Part shown: in pieces, positions 44,821 to 53,866 of the stretch
Position numbering within the stretch: the stretch's first letter is position 1
Layout of the letters: each line of letters opens with the position of its first letter
Assembly (NCBI GenBank): GCA_964373675.1
Contig: CAYJVO010000003.1
Location: 1 to 59,820, forward strand
Reading direction: 5' to 3'
Origin: CAYHXN01 sp964373675
GTDB taxonomy: Bacteria > Patescibacteriota > Minisyncoccia > UBA6257 > WO2-44-18
Length of the DNA stretch: 59,820 nucleotides
Program-made: the position numbers and the translations under genes
The notes under the pieces: model-generated
Database searches by the model: none
What the model was told of the DNA's origin: nothing
What the model saw: the letters and a program-made list of their open reading frames with translations, nothing else

Positions 44821-46196
44821 ATCCTGATTTGAATTTCTAATTCCGCAATTCTCTTTGAAACCTTTTCTTTAATGGCATCGTTTTCTTCTTGGGCATTTGC
44901 CAAAACGTCGCTGGTGGCCTGAGGATTTAATTTTTCAGAAGCATTGCCATAAATTGTTGTCAACGATGCCCAATCGCCCTGCGGGACTTGTCTAATTTGT
45001 GAAAGCATTGCCTGTGCCTCATCAATCAGAACTTGATTTTGCCGCAGATCCTCAGTTAAACGATCAATAATTGTTTGTTCTTTAGCAATTTCATCCTGCA
45101 AAGCAATCCGCGGACTGCAGTTATTAAGTTCATTAAGTTTGTTAATTAACAATTGTTCTTTAGAAACGGAATCGTTGATAAGCGCGGCTGCCGATTGGCG
45201 GGGAATTATTACATTATTTATTTGATCAATAAATTTGGAACGGGCAAGGTTAAAGGAATTGTCGTTGGTCCGAATATAATTCAAACAGTTTTGACGGGCG
45301 GCGCCGCTTAATCCGGCACAGTTTCCAGTAACAGTTTGGGGAACGCTGCCGCCGCGGGGCGCCTTGGCAGTGCTAACGCCGCGTAGCCCTTCTCCGCCGG
45401 CAAGAATCAAGCGATTAAACAAGGCATCGGCGACTGCACCGACATAAGCTTCTATTTGATCCGCTGAAAGTATAAAATCAATATCAGAACCAACTGCTTT
45501 AGCAACTGTAGATCCTAAAATTGATCCTGGGGTAGTTACTACGCAGTTACGGCCATTTTCGTCGCATTGCTTCAAAGAAAAGAAGCCGTTGCCAGAGATT
45601 CCTTCACTAAAGGCCGCTGCTGATGCGCGAGCGGCTGCATGATTCTGGGCAGATTCGGCAATAAGAGTTGCAGTGTAAAAATTATTTTGTGGCTTTAACA
45701 TTTCTCCGTAAGCGATCCAGCTTCCACTGCGAAAATCATTGTAAAATCCTTGAATATTTTCCACGATTTGGTCTAAGGTGCAGCTAATTTGTTGAGTAAA
45801 TTTGGGTACGGGGGCTAGCAGCAGCTGCACTTGTAAATTAAATGGCGAACAGAGGAAGCCTAGACCGGCAAGCTGGGCCGCATCTCCGGCGGCGGCACTA
45901 GCAGCATCACTTAAAAATCCCTGCCAGTCAGTAATAAACCGTGGCTTTCCGCCTCCTTGGACAAATTGGATAATTTGATCTACCAACATATCCAACACTC
46001 GTTTTTTTAGAGAAGAAACAACAAAAGTTTGCGCCCATTCATAGAGTTGTTGAATAAAACTTCCAGTATTGTCGGCTAAAAGCTGGACATTGGTTTCAAT
46101 GACCGGAATAGAAGCCCGGACGGGGTTCACTAAAATTACATTTTGGCCTATTAAGCCAATAATCGTTAGGGTTATTACGATTAATTTTAATTTCAT
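44802..46196 (-). CDS. Exported hypothetical protein of the secretion cluster
   Basis: 464 residues with signal peptide (LIVITLTIIGLIGQNVILVNPVRA). NTGSFIQQLYEWAQTFVVSSLKKRVLDMLVDQIIQFVQGGGKPRFITDWQGFL, FLCSPFNLQV, SCTLDQIVENIQGFYNDFRSGSWIAYGEMLKPQNNFY and KQCDENGRNCVVTTPGSIL are the notable segments; several paired Cys suggest disulfides. A VirB5/TrbJ-like position (just before VirB6) and helical C-terminus are compatible with a channel accessory. Overlaps virB6 by 19 bp. Confidence 0.65.
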   Translation of the reverse strand: MKLKLIVITLTIIGLIGQNVILVNPVRASIPVIETNVQLLADNTGSFIQQLYEWAQTFVVSSLKKRVLDMLVDQIIQFVQGGGKPRFITDWQGFLSDAASAAAGDAAQLAGLGFLCSPFNLQVQLLLAPVPKFTQQISCTLDQIVENIQGFYNDFRSGSWIAYGEMLKPQNNFYTATLIAESAQNHAAARASAAAFSEGISGNGFFSLKQCDENGRNCVVTTPGSILGSTVAKAVGSDIDFILSADQIEAYVGAVADALFNRLILAGGEGLRGVSTAKAPRGGSVPQTVTGNCAGLSGAARQNCLNYIRTNDNSFNLARSKFIDQINNVIIPRQSAAALINDSVSKEQLLINKLNELNNCSPRIALQDEIAKEQTIIDRLTEDLRQNQVLIDEAQAMLSQIRQVPQGDWASLTTIYGNASEKLNPQATSDVLANAQEENDAIKEKVSKRIAELEIQIRICRNIP

Positions 46197-46197
46197 T

Positions 46198-46944
46198 TTA
46201 GTTGTTCAGGGCTTGAAATTTTTGTTTTAAGACAGCCAATTCTTTATTTAAATCATCGTTCGCTCTAAGCGCCAGCACTGTTTGAAACGGATCCTGTTGA
46301 TAATTGAGAATAATTTCAAAAACCGTTTTTTGAGCAGTTAAAAGCGCAATTTCTTCTTTATGAAGTTCTTTTAAAGAAGACGGAACGGCAAGTTTTTTTA
46401 ATTCAGTAACAGTTTTTTCATAAGCGGTTAATAAACTTTTTAAGTTTTCCGCAACAAATCCCTCATCTTTTTTAAACCGCGGCACATTACTAGAAAGAAC
46501 ATTTTGGAAAAATGCAAGGTAGGCGTTGACAGAATTTTTATCATTTTGGGGAGAAATTATGATTTCCGAATCACGAACTATTGGTTTAAAAGATTGGTAG
46601 TCAAAATTTGCCAATGTTTCGTCAATTAGTTGGTCCAGTACTGCTTCCGGATCAGCGACCGATAACCAGGGTTTTTCTCCTATTAATTCTGGCCCGTTGG
46701 CATTACGGGACAAAATTTCTTGGCTTAATTTGGACGCGATTTTTTCGGTGGAATTGATAACTTTGACGTTTCGGTCGGAGCCCTGACCCAAAGGCGTCGG
46801 GGTTGTGGCTGATTCTAAATTTTGAATTTTAAAAGCCGCTGGCTCACCGAGTATTTCTTTGTTGGAATTTTTTTGAAAAACAATCAAGCCGGCAAAAATT
46901 AATGATCCAACAATCAGCGTTATTGATAAAATTTTTGAAACCAT
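46198..46944 (-). CDS. Membrane-anchored hypothetical protein of the secretion cluster
   Basis: 248 residues. One N-terminal helix (ILSITLIVGSLIFAGLIVF), a linker with ATTPTPLGQ, then a helical extracytoplasmic region (YLAFFQNVLSSNVPRF; LKSLLTAYEKTVTELKKLAVPSSLKELHKEEIALLTAQKTVFEIILNYQQDP). Spaced 1 bp before the next gene of the operon. Not recognised. Confidence 0.58.
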   Translation of the reverse strand: MVSKILSITLIVGSLIFAGLIVFQKNSNKEILGEPAAFKIQNLESATTPTPLGQGSDRNVKVINSTEKIASKLSQEILSRNANGPELIGEKPWLSVADPEAVLDQLIDETLANFDYQSFKPIVRDSEIIISPQNDKNSVNAYLAFFQNVLSSNVPRFKKDEGFVAENLKSLLTAYEKTVTELKKLAVPSSLKELHKEEIALLTAQKTVFEIILNYQQDPFQTVLALRANDDLNKELAVLKQKFQALNN

Positions 46945-46998
46945 TTTCGTTAATTCTTTATATTTTTACCCTTTATTCCTTATTTCCCATTCTTTAAC

Positions 46999-47406
46999 TT
47001 AGGGTGTGCACCAGCAAATACCGGCAAACCAAAGCGCTCCTTGAGGTGGGGGACACAGTAAATTTAGGCAGCCGGGAATGATTCCGGTTGGTGTTGGAAT
47101 ATCAAACGGTGGTCCGGGAATCGGCGTTGCCGTAGGCGCAAAACTCGGGACCGGAATACCGCCTTGGCGAAAGACTAAGGGATTGTGAGTCGTTTTTTGA
47201 CGCAGCACTGCTTCATATCCTCTGTAGGTAGTGAGATGTTTTAAAAGCCGGCGGGCTTCGCTTGTAGAAAATTGCTCTTTTACAGCTTCACGAAGATAGC
47301 GAAGCGGATTAGAATTTTTAGGCAATGAAAATGATTGAGCGCTTAATGCGGGTCTATAAAATATGCTTGTAGCAACCAAAATTGCTGTTAGAAATAGCAG
47401 TCGCAT
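46999..47406 (-). CDS. Small exported hypothetical protein
   Basis: 135 residues with signal peptide MRLLFLTAILVATSIFYRPALSAQ. A basic helical middle is followed by a proline-rich end (PVPSFAPTATPIPGPPFDIPTPTG) and four Cys in GCLNLLCPPPQGALWFAGICWCTP. Probably the first gene of the secretion operon. The proline-threonine linker and Cys-rich tip resemble a surface-exposed protein. No family recognised. Confidence 0.58.
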   Translation of the reverse strand: MRLLFLTAILVATSIFYRPALSAQSFSLPKNSNPLRYLREAVKEQFSTSEARRLLKHLTTYRGYEAVLRQKTTHNPLVFRQGGIPVPSFAPTATPIPGPPFDIPTPTGIIPGCLNLLCPPPQGALWFAGICWCTP

Positions 47407-47428
47407 ACATTATTATTATAGGTTAATG

Positions 47429-48292
47429 CTATAAGCTGAAAAAGTGAGAAAGAGTGGATAACTTTTCTAAACTTAAATCCTGCGGTCTTGTATTGACCGG
47501 AAGACCATTTTTGGCAAGAATTTCAGCAATTTTTGACTTATCCACAGATAATCCCCCCTTCGCTAAAGCTACGGAGGGCAGGCCACTAGTCAAATTATTA
47601 AGAAGGGTCTTTCTCGGCTGTTTAAAAATAATTTTTATCAACTTATAGTAGTTTTTCTCCGCTTCCCTAGTGGTTAATGGCTGAACCCTAGTGGCTAGTT
47701 TTATAATTGCCGATTCCACTTTCGGCGGCGGTGAGAAATTAGACGGCTTTAAATAAGATATTATTTTTGGCTCGGCCCAAAACTGCACCGCCGCCGCCAG
47801 CAAATTCATCCCACACATAGGACATTTCCTACGTGTGGGATTCATTTTCGGCGGATGAGCGCAAATTCGTTCCGCGACCTCCCTTTGAATAGTCAGCACA
47901 GTCAGCGCCGGCTTATTTTCCAATTCGCTCAAAATCCGCAAAAGCTTGCCGGTGATGTAATAGGGAATGTTGCCCACTACTTTGAAGAATCCGGAATATA
48001 GAATATAGAATTCAGGGTTGGCTAGTACTTTTAGCGCATCGCCGTGAATAATTTTGGCGTTTCCTAAATTTTGTATCCTAAATTCTAAATCCTCGGCTAA
48101 ACGAGGGTCTTTCTCTATACCAATGACTTTGCAACCGATTTTCGCGCATTGTTCCGCAAGCGGTATTGTTAATGCTCCCTTTCCTGGACCGATTTCCACA
48201 ATCGTCTCGCCGGCGTTTAATTCCAAAGCGGCGATTATTTTTTGAATCGCTGAACGTTTAATCAAAAAATGCTGTCCTAATTTGCGTGACAT
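47429..48292 (-). CDS. rsmA: 16S rRNA dimethyladenosine transferase KsgA (RsmA), repeat-invaded
   Basis: 287 residues. SRKLGQHFLI, ETIVEIGPGKGALTIPLA, HGDALKVL and VVGNIPYYITGKLL are the SAM and NIPY motifs; it dimethylates two adenines in helix 45 of 16S rRNA. Four in-frame insertions look repeat-derived: LEFRIQNLG and EFYILYSGF (AATATAG-type repeats), NPTRRKCPMCGM (hairpin with 6-bp duplication, 47804-47845) and GLPSVALAKGGL (about 47548-47578). All fall between conserved blocks. Confidence 0.93.
   Translation of the reverse strand: MSRKLGQHFLIKRSAIQKIIAALELNAGETIVEIGPGKGALTIPLAEQCAKIGCKVIGIEKDPRLAEDLEFRIQNLGNAKIIHGDALKVLANPEFYILYSGFFKVVGNIPYYITGKLLRILSELENKPALTVLTIQREVAERICAHPPKMNPTRRKCPMCGMNLLAAAVQFWAEPKIISYLKPSNFSPPPKVESAIIKLATRVQPLTTREAEKNYYKLIKIIFKQPRKTLLNNLTSGLPSVALAKGGLSVDKSKIAEILAKNGLPVNTRPQDLSLEKLSTLSHFFSL
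47804..47845. mobile_element. 30-bp hairpin insertion with 6-bp target duplication in rsmA
   Basis: ATTCAT at 47804-47809 and 47840-47845 flank a hairpin with 13-bp arms (CCCACACATAGGA; one G-T type mismatch) at 47810-47839. The 36 bp are in frame and add NPTRRKCPMCGM. Confidence 0.85.
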
Positions 48293-48335
48293 AATGCTAA
48301 CTGCTCTAACTTTTACACGAATTACACGAAGTTAG

Positions 48336-48686
48336 TTATTTTTTAAATTTAGCATTTATTATGCGTTTTGGTTTCAGATATTTTTGTTTGAAGTTCACAA
48401 TCATTCCCAAAGATAGGTTAGAAAATTCTAAATAACGCAGAACTTGATAGAAGTCGTTTCTTGTGGTGAATGGTTTGTTTTTTAACTCGATCACAATGAT
48501 TCCCTCGATTACGAAATCCGCCCTGTTAATATCATCACCAGTCTTTGAAATTAGTTTTTCTCTTTCGTACTTGATCCCCGTCTTCATAAGCAGTTTTTCT
48601 AATAGATCGCCGTACTGTTTTTTTCTCGCATATCTTCCGAGGGAGTCTTGGGTTTTAAAAAACAAGCCGACGAGTCTGTAAGACAA
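48336..48686 (-). CDS. GxxExxY family protein
   Basis: 116 residues. KKQYGDLLEKLLMKTGIKYEREKLI, INRADFVIEGIIVIELKNKPFTTRNDFYQVLRYLEFSNLSLGMIVNF match GxxExxY proteins, a PD-(D/E)XK nuclease-like fold (Asp of RADFVIEG and Glu-x-Lys of ELKNK). Function is unknown; members often lie in repeat islands. Short AT-rich repeats (ACACGAA and TTCGTGT types) flank it at about 48310-48330 and 48705-48740. Confidence 0.75.
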   Translation of the reverse strand: MSYRLVGLFFKTQDSLGRYARKKQYGDLLEKLLMKTGIKYEREKLISKTGDDINRADFVIEGIIVIELKNKPFTTRNDFYQVLRYLEFSNLSLGMIVNFKQKYLKPKRIINAKFKK

Positions 48687-48745
48687 ATCTTTATGTAGAA
48701 TATTTATTGTTTGTGTTATTCGTGTATTAGTTCGTGTTGTTGGTT

Positions 48746-51700
48746 TTATATTTCAGATTCTTCAATGTAAATATCCTCCTCGGATTCTTGATATTTAGGC
48801 CTGCCGATTTGTTTTACCTCAGTTAATTCCGGTGGAATTTCGCCGAGGAAACGCGATGGCAAGTTATAAAAACTTAAAAACAGATTTTTTCGGGCGCGGG
48901 TCATAGCGACATACATCAGCCGGCGTTCTTCTTCCGTGTCGTCCAGCGATCCGTAAGACATTTGGTGCGGCAAAGTGCCTTCGTTGCAGCCGGCAACAAA
49001 AACCGTTTCAAATTCCAAGCCCTTGGCGAGGTGGATGGTCATTAGGCTAATAGTTGATGAGTTGATGAGTTGATGAGTTGATGAGTTTTTTTCGGTCCGA
49101 AACTCATTAACTGTAGCGTCAGCGTGACTCTTCAACTGATTAGCGGGTTGATCGGCTGATTGAAGAAGCGAAACGCGTTCTAAAAATTCGCCCAAGTTTT
49201 CAAAGCCGGAGGCAAAGACGATTAATTCGTTGATGTTTTCCTTGCGTTCCTGGTAGTTTTTATAGTTTTTTTCCAAATAATCAAAGTAATCGGCATTATT
49301 TAAAAACCAACTAATCAATTCCAGGATTTTGAGGTTTTTTCCGAGGCGTGGCAGTTCTTCCAAAAGCAGTTCGGTCACTGATTTGGTGAAATTTTTAACA
49401 ATTCTCTCGCGGCTGACCTCATCTTTAGGGTTGGCGGCAATCCGTAAAGCGGCAACAATGTCTTTTATTTCTTTTCTTTCATAGAATTTCAACCCGCCGA
49501 AAATTTTATAAGGAATGTTAGCTATAATTAACGTTTGTTCAATCGCGCGGGACTGGGCGTTAGTGCGATAGAGTATCGCGGTTGATGAGTTAATGAGTTG
49601 AGGAGTTGAGGAGTTTTCTCGGCCGTCGAACTCATTAACTGTAGCGTTAGCGCGACTCATTAACTGTCTAATTTTGTCCGCGATAAAATCCGCTTCTTGT
49701 TCCGCATCTTCGCAGGCGGCGACTTGAATCAAATCCCCGCTGGGATTTTTCGTCCACAACTCTTTAGGTTTTTGAAATTTGTTGTTTTTTATTACCGTTG
49801 AAGCGGCATTAATGATATTGGAAGTGGAGCGATAGTTTTGTTCCAGCAGTACTACTTTGGCGTTCGGCCAGTCTTTTTCAAAGTTTAAGAAATTACGGAA
49901 ATCCGAACCGCGGAATCCGTATATTGAATTATGGACAACAAAGTCATTAGCAACGTAATTGTGGACATTTTTTACGTCTAAGTCATAAACATAACCGTCG
50001 TACTGTTCCACCTCAACCTTTTTTACCGTTTTTTCTATTACTTTCTTGCCGTTTTTGACAGCGATTTGCATAGTAGGCCGAACATGAGATGCCGGCTGAA
50101 AAAAAAGCCTTTTTCCTTTTGTCAGGCAAGCGCTTCTAACAATTTCTACTTCCGAACTTGCTGTCATCAAACGTTCAGCAATTTTTTCAATTTCGCTGTA
50201 ATTAAGACGAGCGATTTCCAGTCGCCAATCTGTTATTTTGCCTTTTCTCGTAGTGAATCCCAGCTTCTCAATCGCTGTTTTTAGTGCTGAATCTTTTGTA
50301 TTGACGCTGATTCTGCTCATTCCCCACGGATGCGCTAAACTTTTTCTGCGATCATCAAATAACGTCAAACGAATGCGCAATCGTCGGGAAGAATGGCGTA
50401 TTGTTCCTTTTGGCAGCCAATGGGGATAGCTAAAATACAACAATTCGTCTTTCATTAATTTCCGGACACGGCTTTTGGTGTCAATGGCATCAAATAATTT
50501 GTCTACATGGCTTTGGGGGATTAACATATCGCGGTTGTTAGTGTCAAAAACGAGCGTTGGCAAGCCGTAATTAAATGCATAATAGTATTCGTAATATTCA
50601 GCTTCCGCTCGAGAGAAACATACTTTCAGAATCCACATTTTATCGGCCCTTTCTTGATTAGTTCTAACCATTAGTCCCAGCTGACGTTTGTCTCTGCTCC
50701 AGCGGGAGCCTTTGGTAAGGCCAATTCTAAACCCCTTATCTTTTCTGTACATTAAGTAAACGTAGAAAATATCATCTAATAGCTGCGTTTTTGTAAAAAT
50801 AATATGATTGGGTGTTAACTTAAGAGTTTTTTTGTCCGTAGTTGTTATTTTTATCAATGCGCCGCGATATCGAAATTTTTTTATTTTATCTATATTAGCA
50901 AAGCAGATTTTTTCGTCGCCTGCAGCCGCAATCACTCTGTTTTTAAGAGAAATATTTTTAATCATTTTTAATCCGCCATCGGTTGCAATTTGCGTTTCGG
51001 GCAGCACGCACTGGGCATCATCGCCAACAACCGTTAAGTTTTGAGACCCCTTTGATAAAAGTTTTATCAGTTGATATTGGGCGGGATTAACATCTTGGTA
51101 TTCGTCCACCAAGATATAACGGAAGCGTTTTTGATATTTTTCCAGAACTTTCGGATGATTTTTAAATATCCAAACCACTTTCTCTATAAGATCGTCAAAG
51201 TCCAAGGCGTTGTTTTTAACGAGCGCCGCCTCATATTTTTTAAAAATGTCCAGCGCGGTTTTGTCCAGGTATTCTTCCGGATCAATGAGTTCGTTTTTAA
51301 CATTTCCGATTTTGGCTTTTGCGGTCAGTGGGTTGTAGCGGTCTTTGGAAATATCCATAGTCTTCATTATTTTTTTCATAAGACTCAACGAATCGTCTTC
51401 ATCAAAAATAGTGAAGGAGGCAGTTCGGCCGACCGACGTCGCTTCTTGTTTTAAAATCCGAGCGCCGAGAGAGTGGAAAGTGCCAATAAACGGGGTTGAT
51501 GGGTTNNNNNNNNNNNNNNNNNNNNNNNNNNNNNNNNNNNNNNNNNNNNNNNNNNNNNNNNNNNNNNNNNNNNNNNNNNNNNNNNNNNNNNNNNNNNNNN
51601 NNNNNTTAAAATCCGAGCGCCGAGAGAGTGGAAAGTGCCAATAAACGGGGTTGATGGGTTGATGAGTTGATGGGTTGATGAGTTGATGAGTTGATGGGTT

Positions 51701-52059
51701 GATGGGTTGATGGGTTGATGAGTTGATGGGTTGATGAGTTGATGGGTTGATGGGTTGATGAGTTGATGAGTTGATGAGTTGATGAGTTGATGAGTTGATG
51801 GGTTTTTAACTGTAGGCGAAGCCGTAACTGTAGCGTCAGCGCGACTCATTAACTGATTAACTCGACCGTGCATTTCCTCCGCCGCTTTATTGGTGAAGGT
51901 AATGGCAATGAGGTTTTCCGGTTTTATGCCGTCAGCAATCAGTTTTATCAGCCGGCTGGTAAGTGTTTTAGTTTTCCCGGATCCGGCGCCAGCAGCAATA
52001 AGTAATGGGCCGCTTCCATACTTAACTGCCTCGTTTTGTTTTTTATTTAATTCATCCAT
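48746..52059 (-). CDS. UvrD/PcrA-type DNA helicase with intein, three repeat insertions and an assembly gap
   Basis: Superfamily 1A helicase: LNKKQNEAVKYGSGPLLIAAGAGSGKTKTLTSRL (Walker A), IAITFTNKAAEEM, FIGTFHSLGARIL, FRYILVDEYQDVNPAQY (motif II), GDDAQ-SIYGFRG (motif III, intein site), LEQNYRS, MTIHLAKGLEFETVFVAG and RRLMYVAMTRARKNL. It unwinds DNA in repair. 100 N at 51506-51605 split the frame; the 55 bp on either side (51451-51505 and 51606-51660) are identical, and merging them restores one frame of about 1052 codons including a 361-residue intein. Repeat insertions are at 49053-49158, 49581-49668 and 51649-51866. Confidence 0.9.
49053..49158. repeat. Composite repeat insertion in uvrD (copy 3 in protein order)
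   Basis: GTTGATGA octamers, a spacer, then CTCATTAACTGTAGCGTCAG. In frame it gives SHADATVNEF..KNSSTHQLINSST just before the MTIHLAKGLEF motif. Confidence 0.85.
49581..49668. repeat. Composite repeat insertion in uvrD (copy 2 in protein order)
   Basis: Octamers then CTCATTAACTGTAGCGTTAG. In frame it gives MSRANATVNEF..ENSSTPQLINSST just before AILYRTNAQSR. Confidence 0.85.
49928..51010 (-). other. Intein in the UvrD/PcrA-type helicase (361 aa)
   Basis: Begins with Cys (CVLPETQIATDG, block A), has LTPNHIIF (block B), and ends with YDLDVKNVHNYVANDFVVHN (blocks F and G) before Ser+1 of SIYGFRG. It is in frame and splits helicase motif III between Gln and Ser. About 260 residues lie between the splicing blocks; no LAGLIDADG motif is obvious, but WILKVCFSRAEAEYYEYYYAFNYGLPTLVF may be part of another endonuclease or linker domain. 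Confidence 0.95.
51506..51605. other. Assembly gap (100 N)
   Basis: Flanked by two identical 55-bp copies of the same uvrD sequence; probably an artefact at the long octamer array rather than missing genes. Confidence 0.95.
51649..51866. repeat. Long 8-bp tandem array and composite repeat in uvrD (copy 1)
   Basis: About nineteen GTTGATGA/GTTGATGG octamers (51649-51803) encode an eight-residue repeat STHQLIN(P/S). They are followed by ACTGTAGCGTCAGCGCGACT, the composite core. Together the insertion separates ITFTNKAAEEM from FIGTFHSLG. Confidence 0.92.
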
Positions 52060-52095
52060 AGAGCAAAATGGTTGGCGGATAATTTATAAATACGG

Positions 52096-52101
52096 TATAA
52101 T
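52096..52101 (+). promoter_or_regulatory. -10 box of the LysM-M23 peptidase gene
   Basis: TATAAT; transcription would start near 52108, upstream of every canonical start codon in the frame. Confidence 0.55.
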
Positions 52102-52176
52102 ATAGTTATTAAAGATAAGATAGCAAAAATTAAAAATCTTGTAAGCCAGACAACCGTTATTCCGGTTGTTTTTGTT

Positions 52177-53115
52177 TTGGCCGCCGCTTTATTAAATATC
52201 GGTTTTTTAACTAGGTCTTTGAATTCCGAAACAAACTCCGGCGGGTCGGCTTTCTTGGCCTCAGCATTTTTTATTGAAGAGTCTTTGCCGGTTTTGGATA
52301 TTTCTGTTTTTCAGGATTTGGATTTTTCTATTGCCTCTAGCGATGAGGATGTGGCCGGATTTGTTCTTTTGCAGGAGTCGGCACTTTATAATGCCAATAG
52401 CCCTTTAAGTAATATAGTCTCCAGCCGCGACGGTCTTTTAACTTACAAAGTTCAGTCCGGAGATACGCTTTCTAAAATCGCGGCTAATTTCGGCATTTCT
52501 CTTAATACTGTTTTGTGGTCAAACAACATTAAGCCGAATTCAATTAAGCCCGGACAAGAAATAGTTATTCTTCCCGTTTCCGGAGTGCTTCATCAGGTTC
52601 AAGAAGATGAAAGTTTAGATTCCATCGCCGCTTTTTATGGAGTGGAGGTGGCGACAATTTTAAAATACAATAAGCCGACCGCTGACACCTTAATTATCCC
52701 GGGAGTCAAGCCGAAGAAAACTTTTGCCGCAGGTTCCTTGGCAAATCTTCCGAACCTGCCCGGTTATTTTGTAATTCCGACGACCGGCTGGAACTGGGGT
52801 CGTTTGCATTCGGTAAACGCGATAGATGTTGCTAACGCCTGCGGTACGCCGATTTATGCCGCGGCTGAAGGCTTGGTGGTGGCCGAGCGTTCTTCCGGGT
52901 GGAATGACGGCTACGGGCATTATGTTGATATTGAACATCCCAATGGCGTGATTACTCGTTATGCCCATACCCAGAAAAACGCCGCCTCATCCGGCGATTA
53001 TGTGGCGCAAGGGGATTTGATCGCTTTTATTGGCAACACCGGCAATACTCACGGGCCGACCGGATGCCATTTGCATTTTGAAATAAAAGGTGCCAGGAAC
53101 CCGTTTGCGAAATAA
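52177..53115 (+). CDS. LysM and M23-domain peptidoglycan peptidase
   Basis: 312 residues from TTG 52177; no ATG or GTG exists upstream in frame, but the frame is open to about 52105 and the extension would complete a membrane helix (TTVIPVVFVLAAALLNIGFL), so the true start may be a rare codon such as ATT 52108. LysM 1: YKVQSGDTLSKIAANFGISLNTVLWSNN; a second degenerate LysM follows. M23: HSVNAIDVANACGTPIYAAAEG, YGHYVDIEHPNGVITRYAH and GCHLHFEI with the zinc ligands. It should cut peptide cross-links in the cell wall. Confidence 0.9.
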   Translation: MAAALLNIGFLTRSLNSETNSGGSAFLASAFFIEESLPVLDISVFQDLDFSIASSDEDVAGFVLLQESALYNANSPLSNIVSSRDGLLTYKVQSGDTLSKIAANFGISLNTVLWSNNIKPNSIKPGQEIVILPVSGVLHQVQEDESLDSIAAFYGVEVATILKYNKPTADTLIIPGVKPKKTFAAGSLANLPNLPGYFVIPTTGWNWGRLHSVNAIDVANACGTPIYAAAEGLVVAERSSGWNDGYGHYVDIEHPNGVITRYAHTQKNAASSGDYVAQGDLIAFIGNTGNTHGPTGCHLHFEIKGARNPFAK

Positions 53116-53138
53116 AAAAAGCCCCGCAAGGCGGGGCT
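53113..53138 (-). terminator. Rho-independent terminator of the translin-like gene
   Basis: AGCCCCGC CTT GCGGGGCT stem followed by T7 on the minus strand. Confidence 0.85.
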
Positions 53139-53145
53139 GTCAGTT

Positions 53146-53844
53146 TCAAATTTTGAGGGAAAGGGAACGGCGGATGGCCAGCAGATCTTTCTTTCGGTGA
53201 AGAATTGACAAACTTACGTACCGAAGCTTGTTTCCAAATCCTTGCCCGCGATAGCGGTTATTGCTTGCGACCAACGGGTAAACTCTGGCGAATTGCCGGA
53301 GAAAGCTTTTCAGTTCTGTGGCGACATCAATGTAATTTTTGTAAATTTCTTTCTCATCACCGATCCCATTATAACAAAGTTCGTCGCAGAGCTTGGAAAG
53401 CTCTCCCGTCGCATCAGCGATTCCGGCCAGCCAGCTTTGTCTGGTTACGCCGAAATCTTCAAAGCTCGGAACTTTTATCTCCGAGAATTCCTTCCTACTA
53501 AGGAGAACGGGATAAAGTTCCAAGACTACTCGAAACTCCACTAATTCTTGGCCGGCCTCACTTTCCAATTGCCAGGCCTTATCGGTGGGAATAATGAGCT
53601 TGCCCAATTCCTCAAACGACTTTTCACACTCCATATATGCAATCTGTGCTTGTTCCAGATTGCCCTCGCCCAAAAAATCAATCCCCTCTTTAGAACCGAC
53701 GCAAACGTCATTTTTCAAGCGATGCGCCTGACCATAATCTCGACGTTGACTTTCAAAATAGTCGGCGAAATCCTGCGACGTTTCGTTTAGTAAATCAACA
53801 AGCGGTTTTGGATAAATCTGGGTCGGACTGCCGTTTGGCATCAT
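53146..53844 (-). CDS. Translin-like helical protein
   Basis: About 232 residues from ATG 53844, which has GAAAGGA at good spacing; the upstream in-frame part is hairpin repeat DNA. FADYFESQRRDYGQAHRLKNDVCVGSKEGIDFLGEGNLEQAQIAYMECEKSFEEL, EAGQELVEFRVVLELY, SFEDFGVTRQSWLAGIADATGELSKLCDEL and a helical end resemble translin/TRAX proteins of archaea and bacteria, which bind RNA and single-stranded DNA. Identification is from pattern only. Confidence 0.6.
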   Translation of the reverse strand: MMPNGSPTQIYPKPLVDLLNETSQDFADYFESQRRDYGQAHRLKNDVCVGSKEGIDFLGEGNLEQAQIAYMECEKSFEELGKLIIPTDKAWQLESEAGQELVEFRVVLELYPVLLSRKEFSEIKVPSFEDFGVTRQSWLAGIADATGELSKLCDELCYNGIGDEKEIYKNYIDVATELKSFLRQFARVYPLVASNNRYRGQGFGNKLRYVSLSILHRKKDLLAIRRSLSLKI

Positions 53845-53866
53845 GAGGTTCCTTTCAAATAGTCCC

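Noticed and set aside
51649..51803. CRISPR array
   Set aside because: Units are contiguous 8-bp repeats without spacers and lie in a coding frame.
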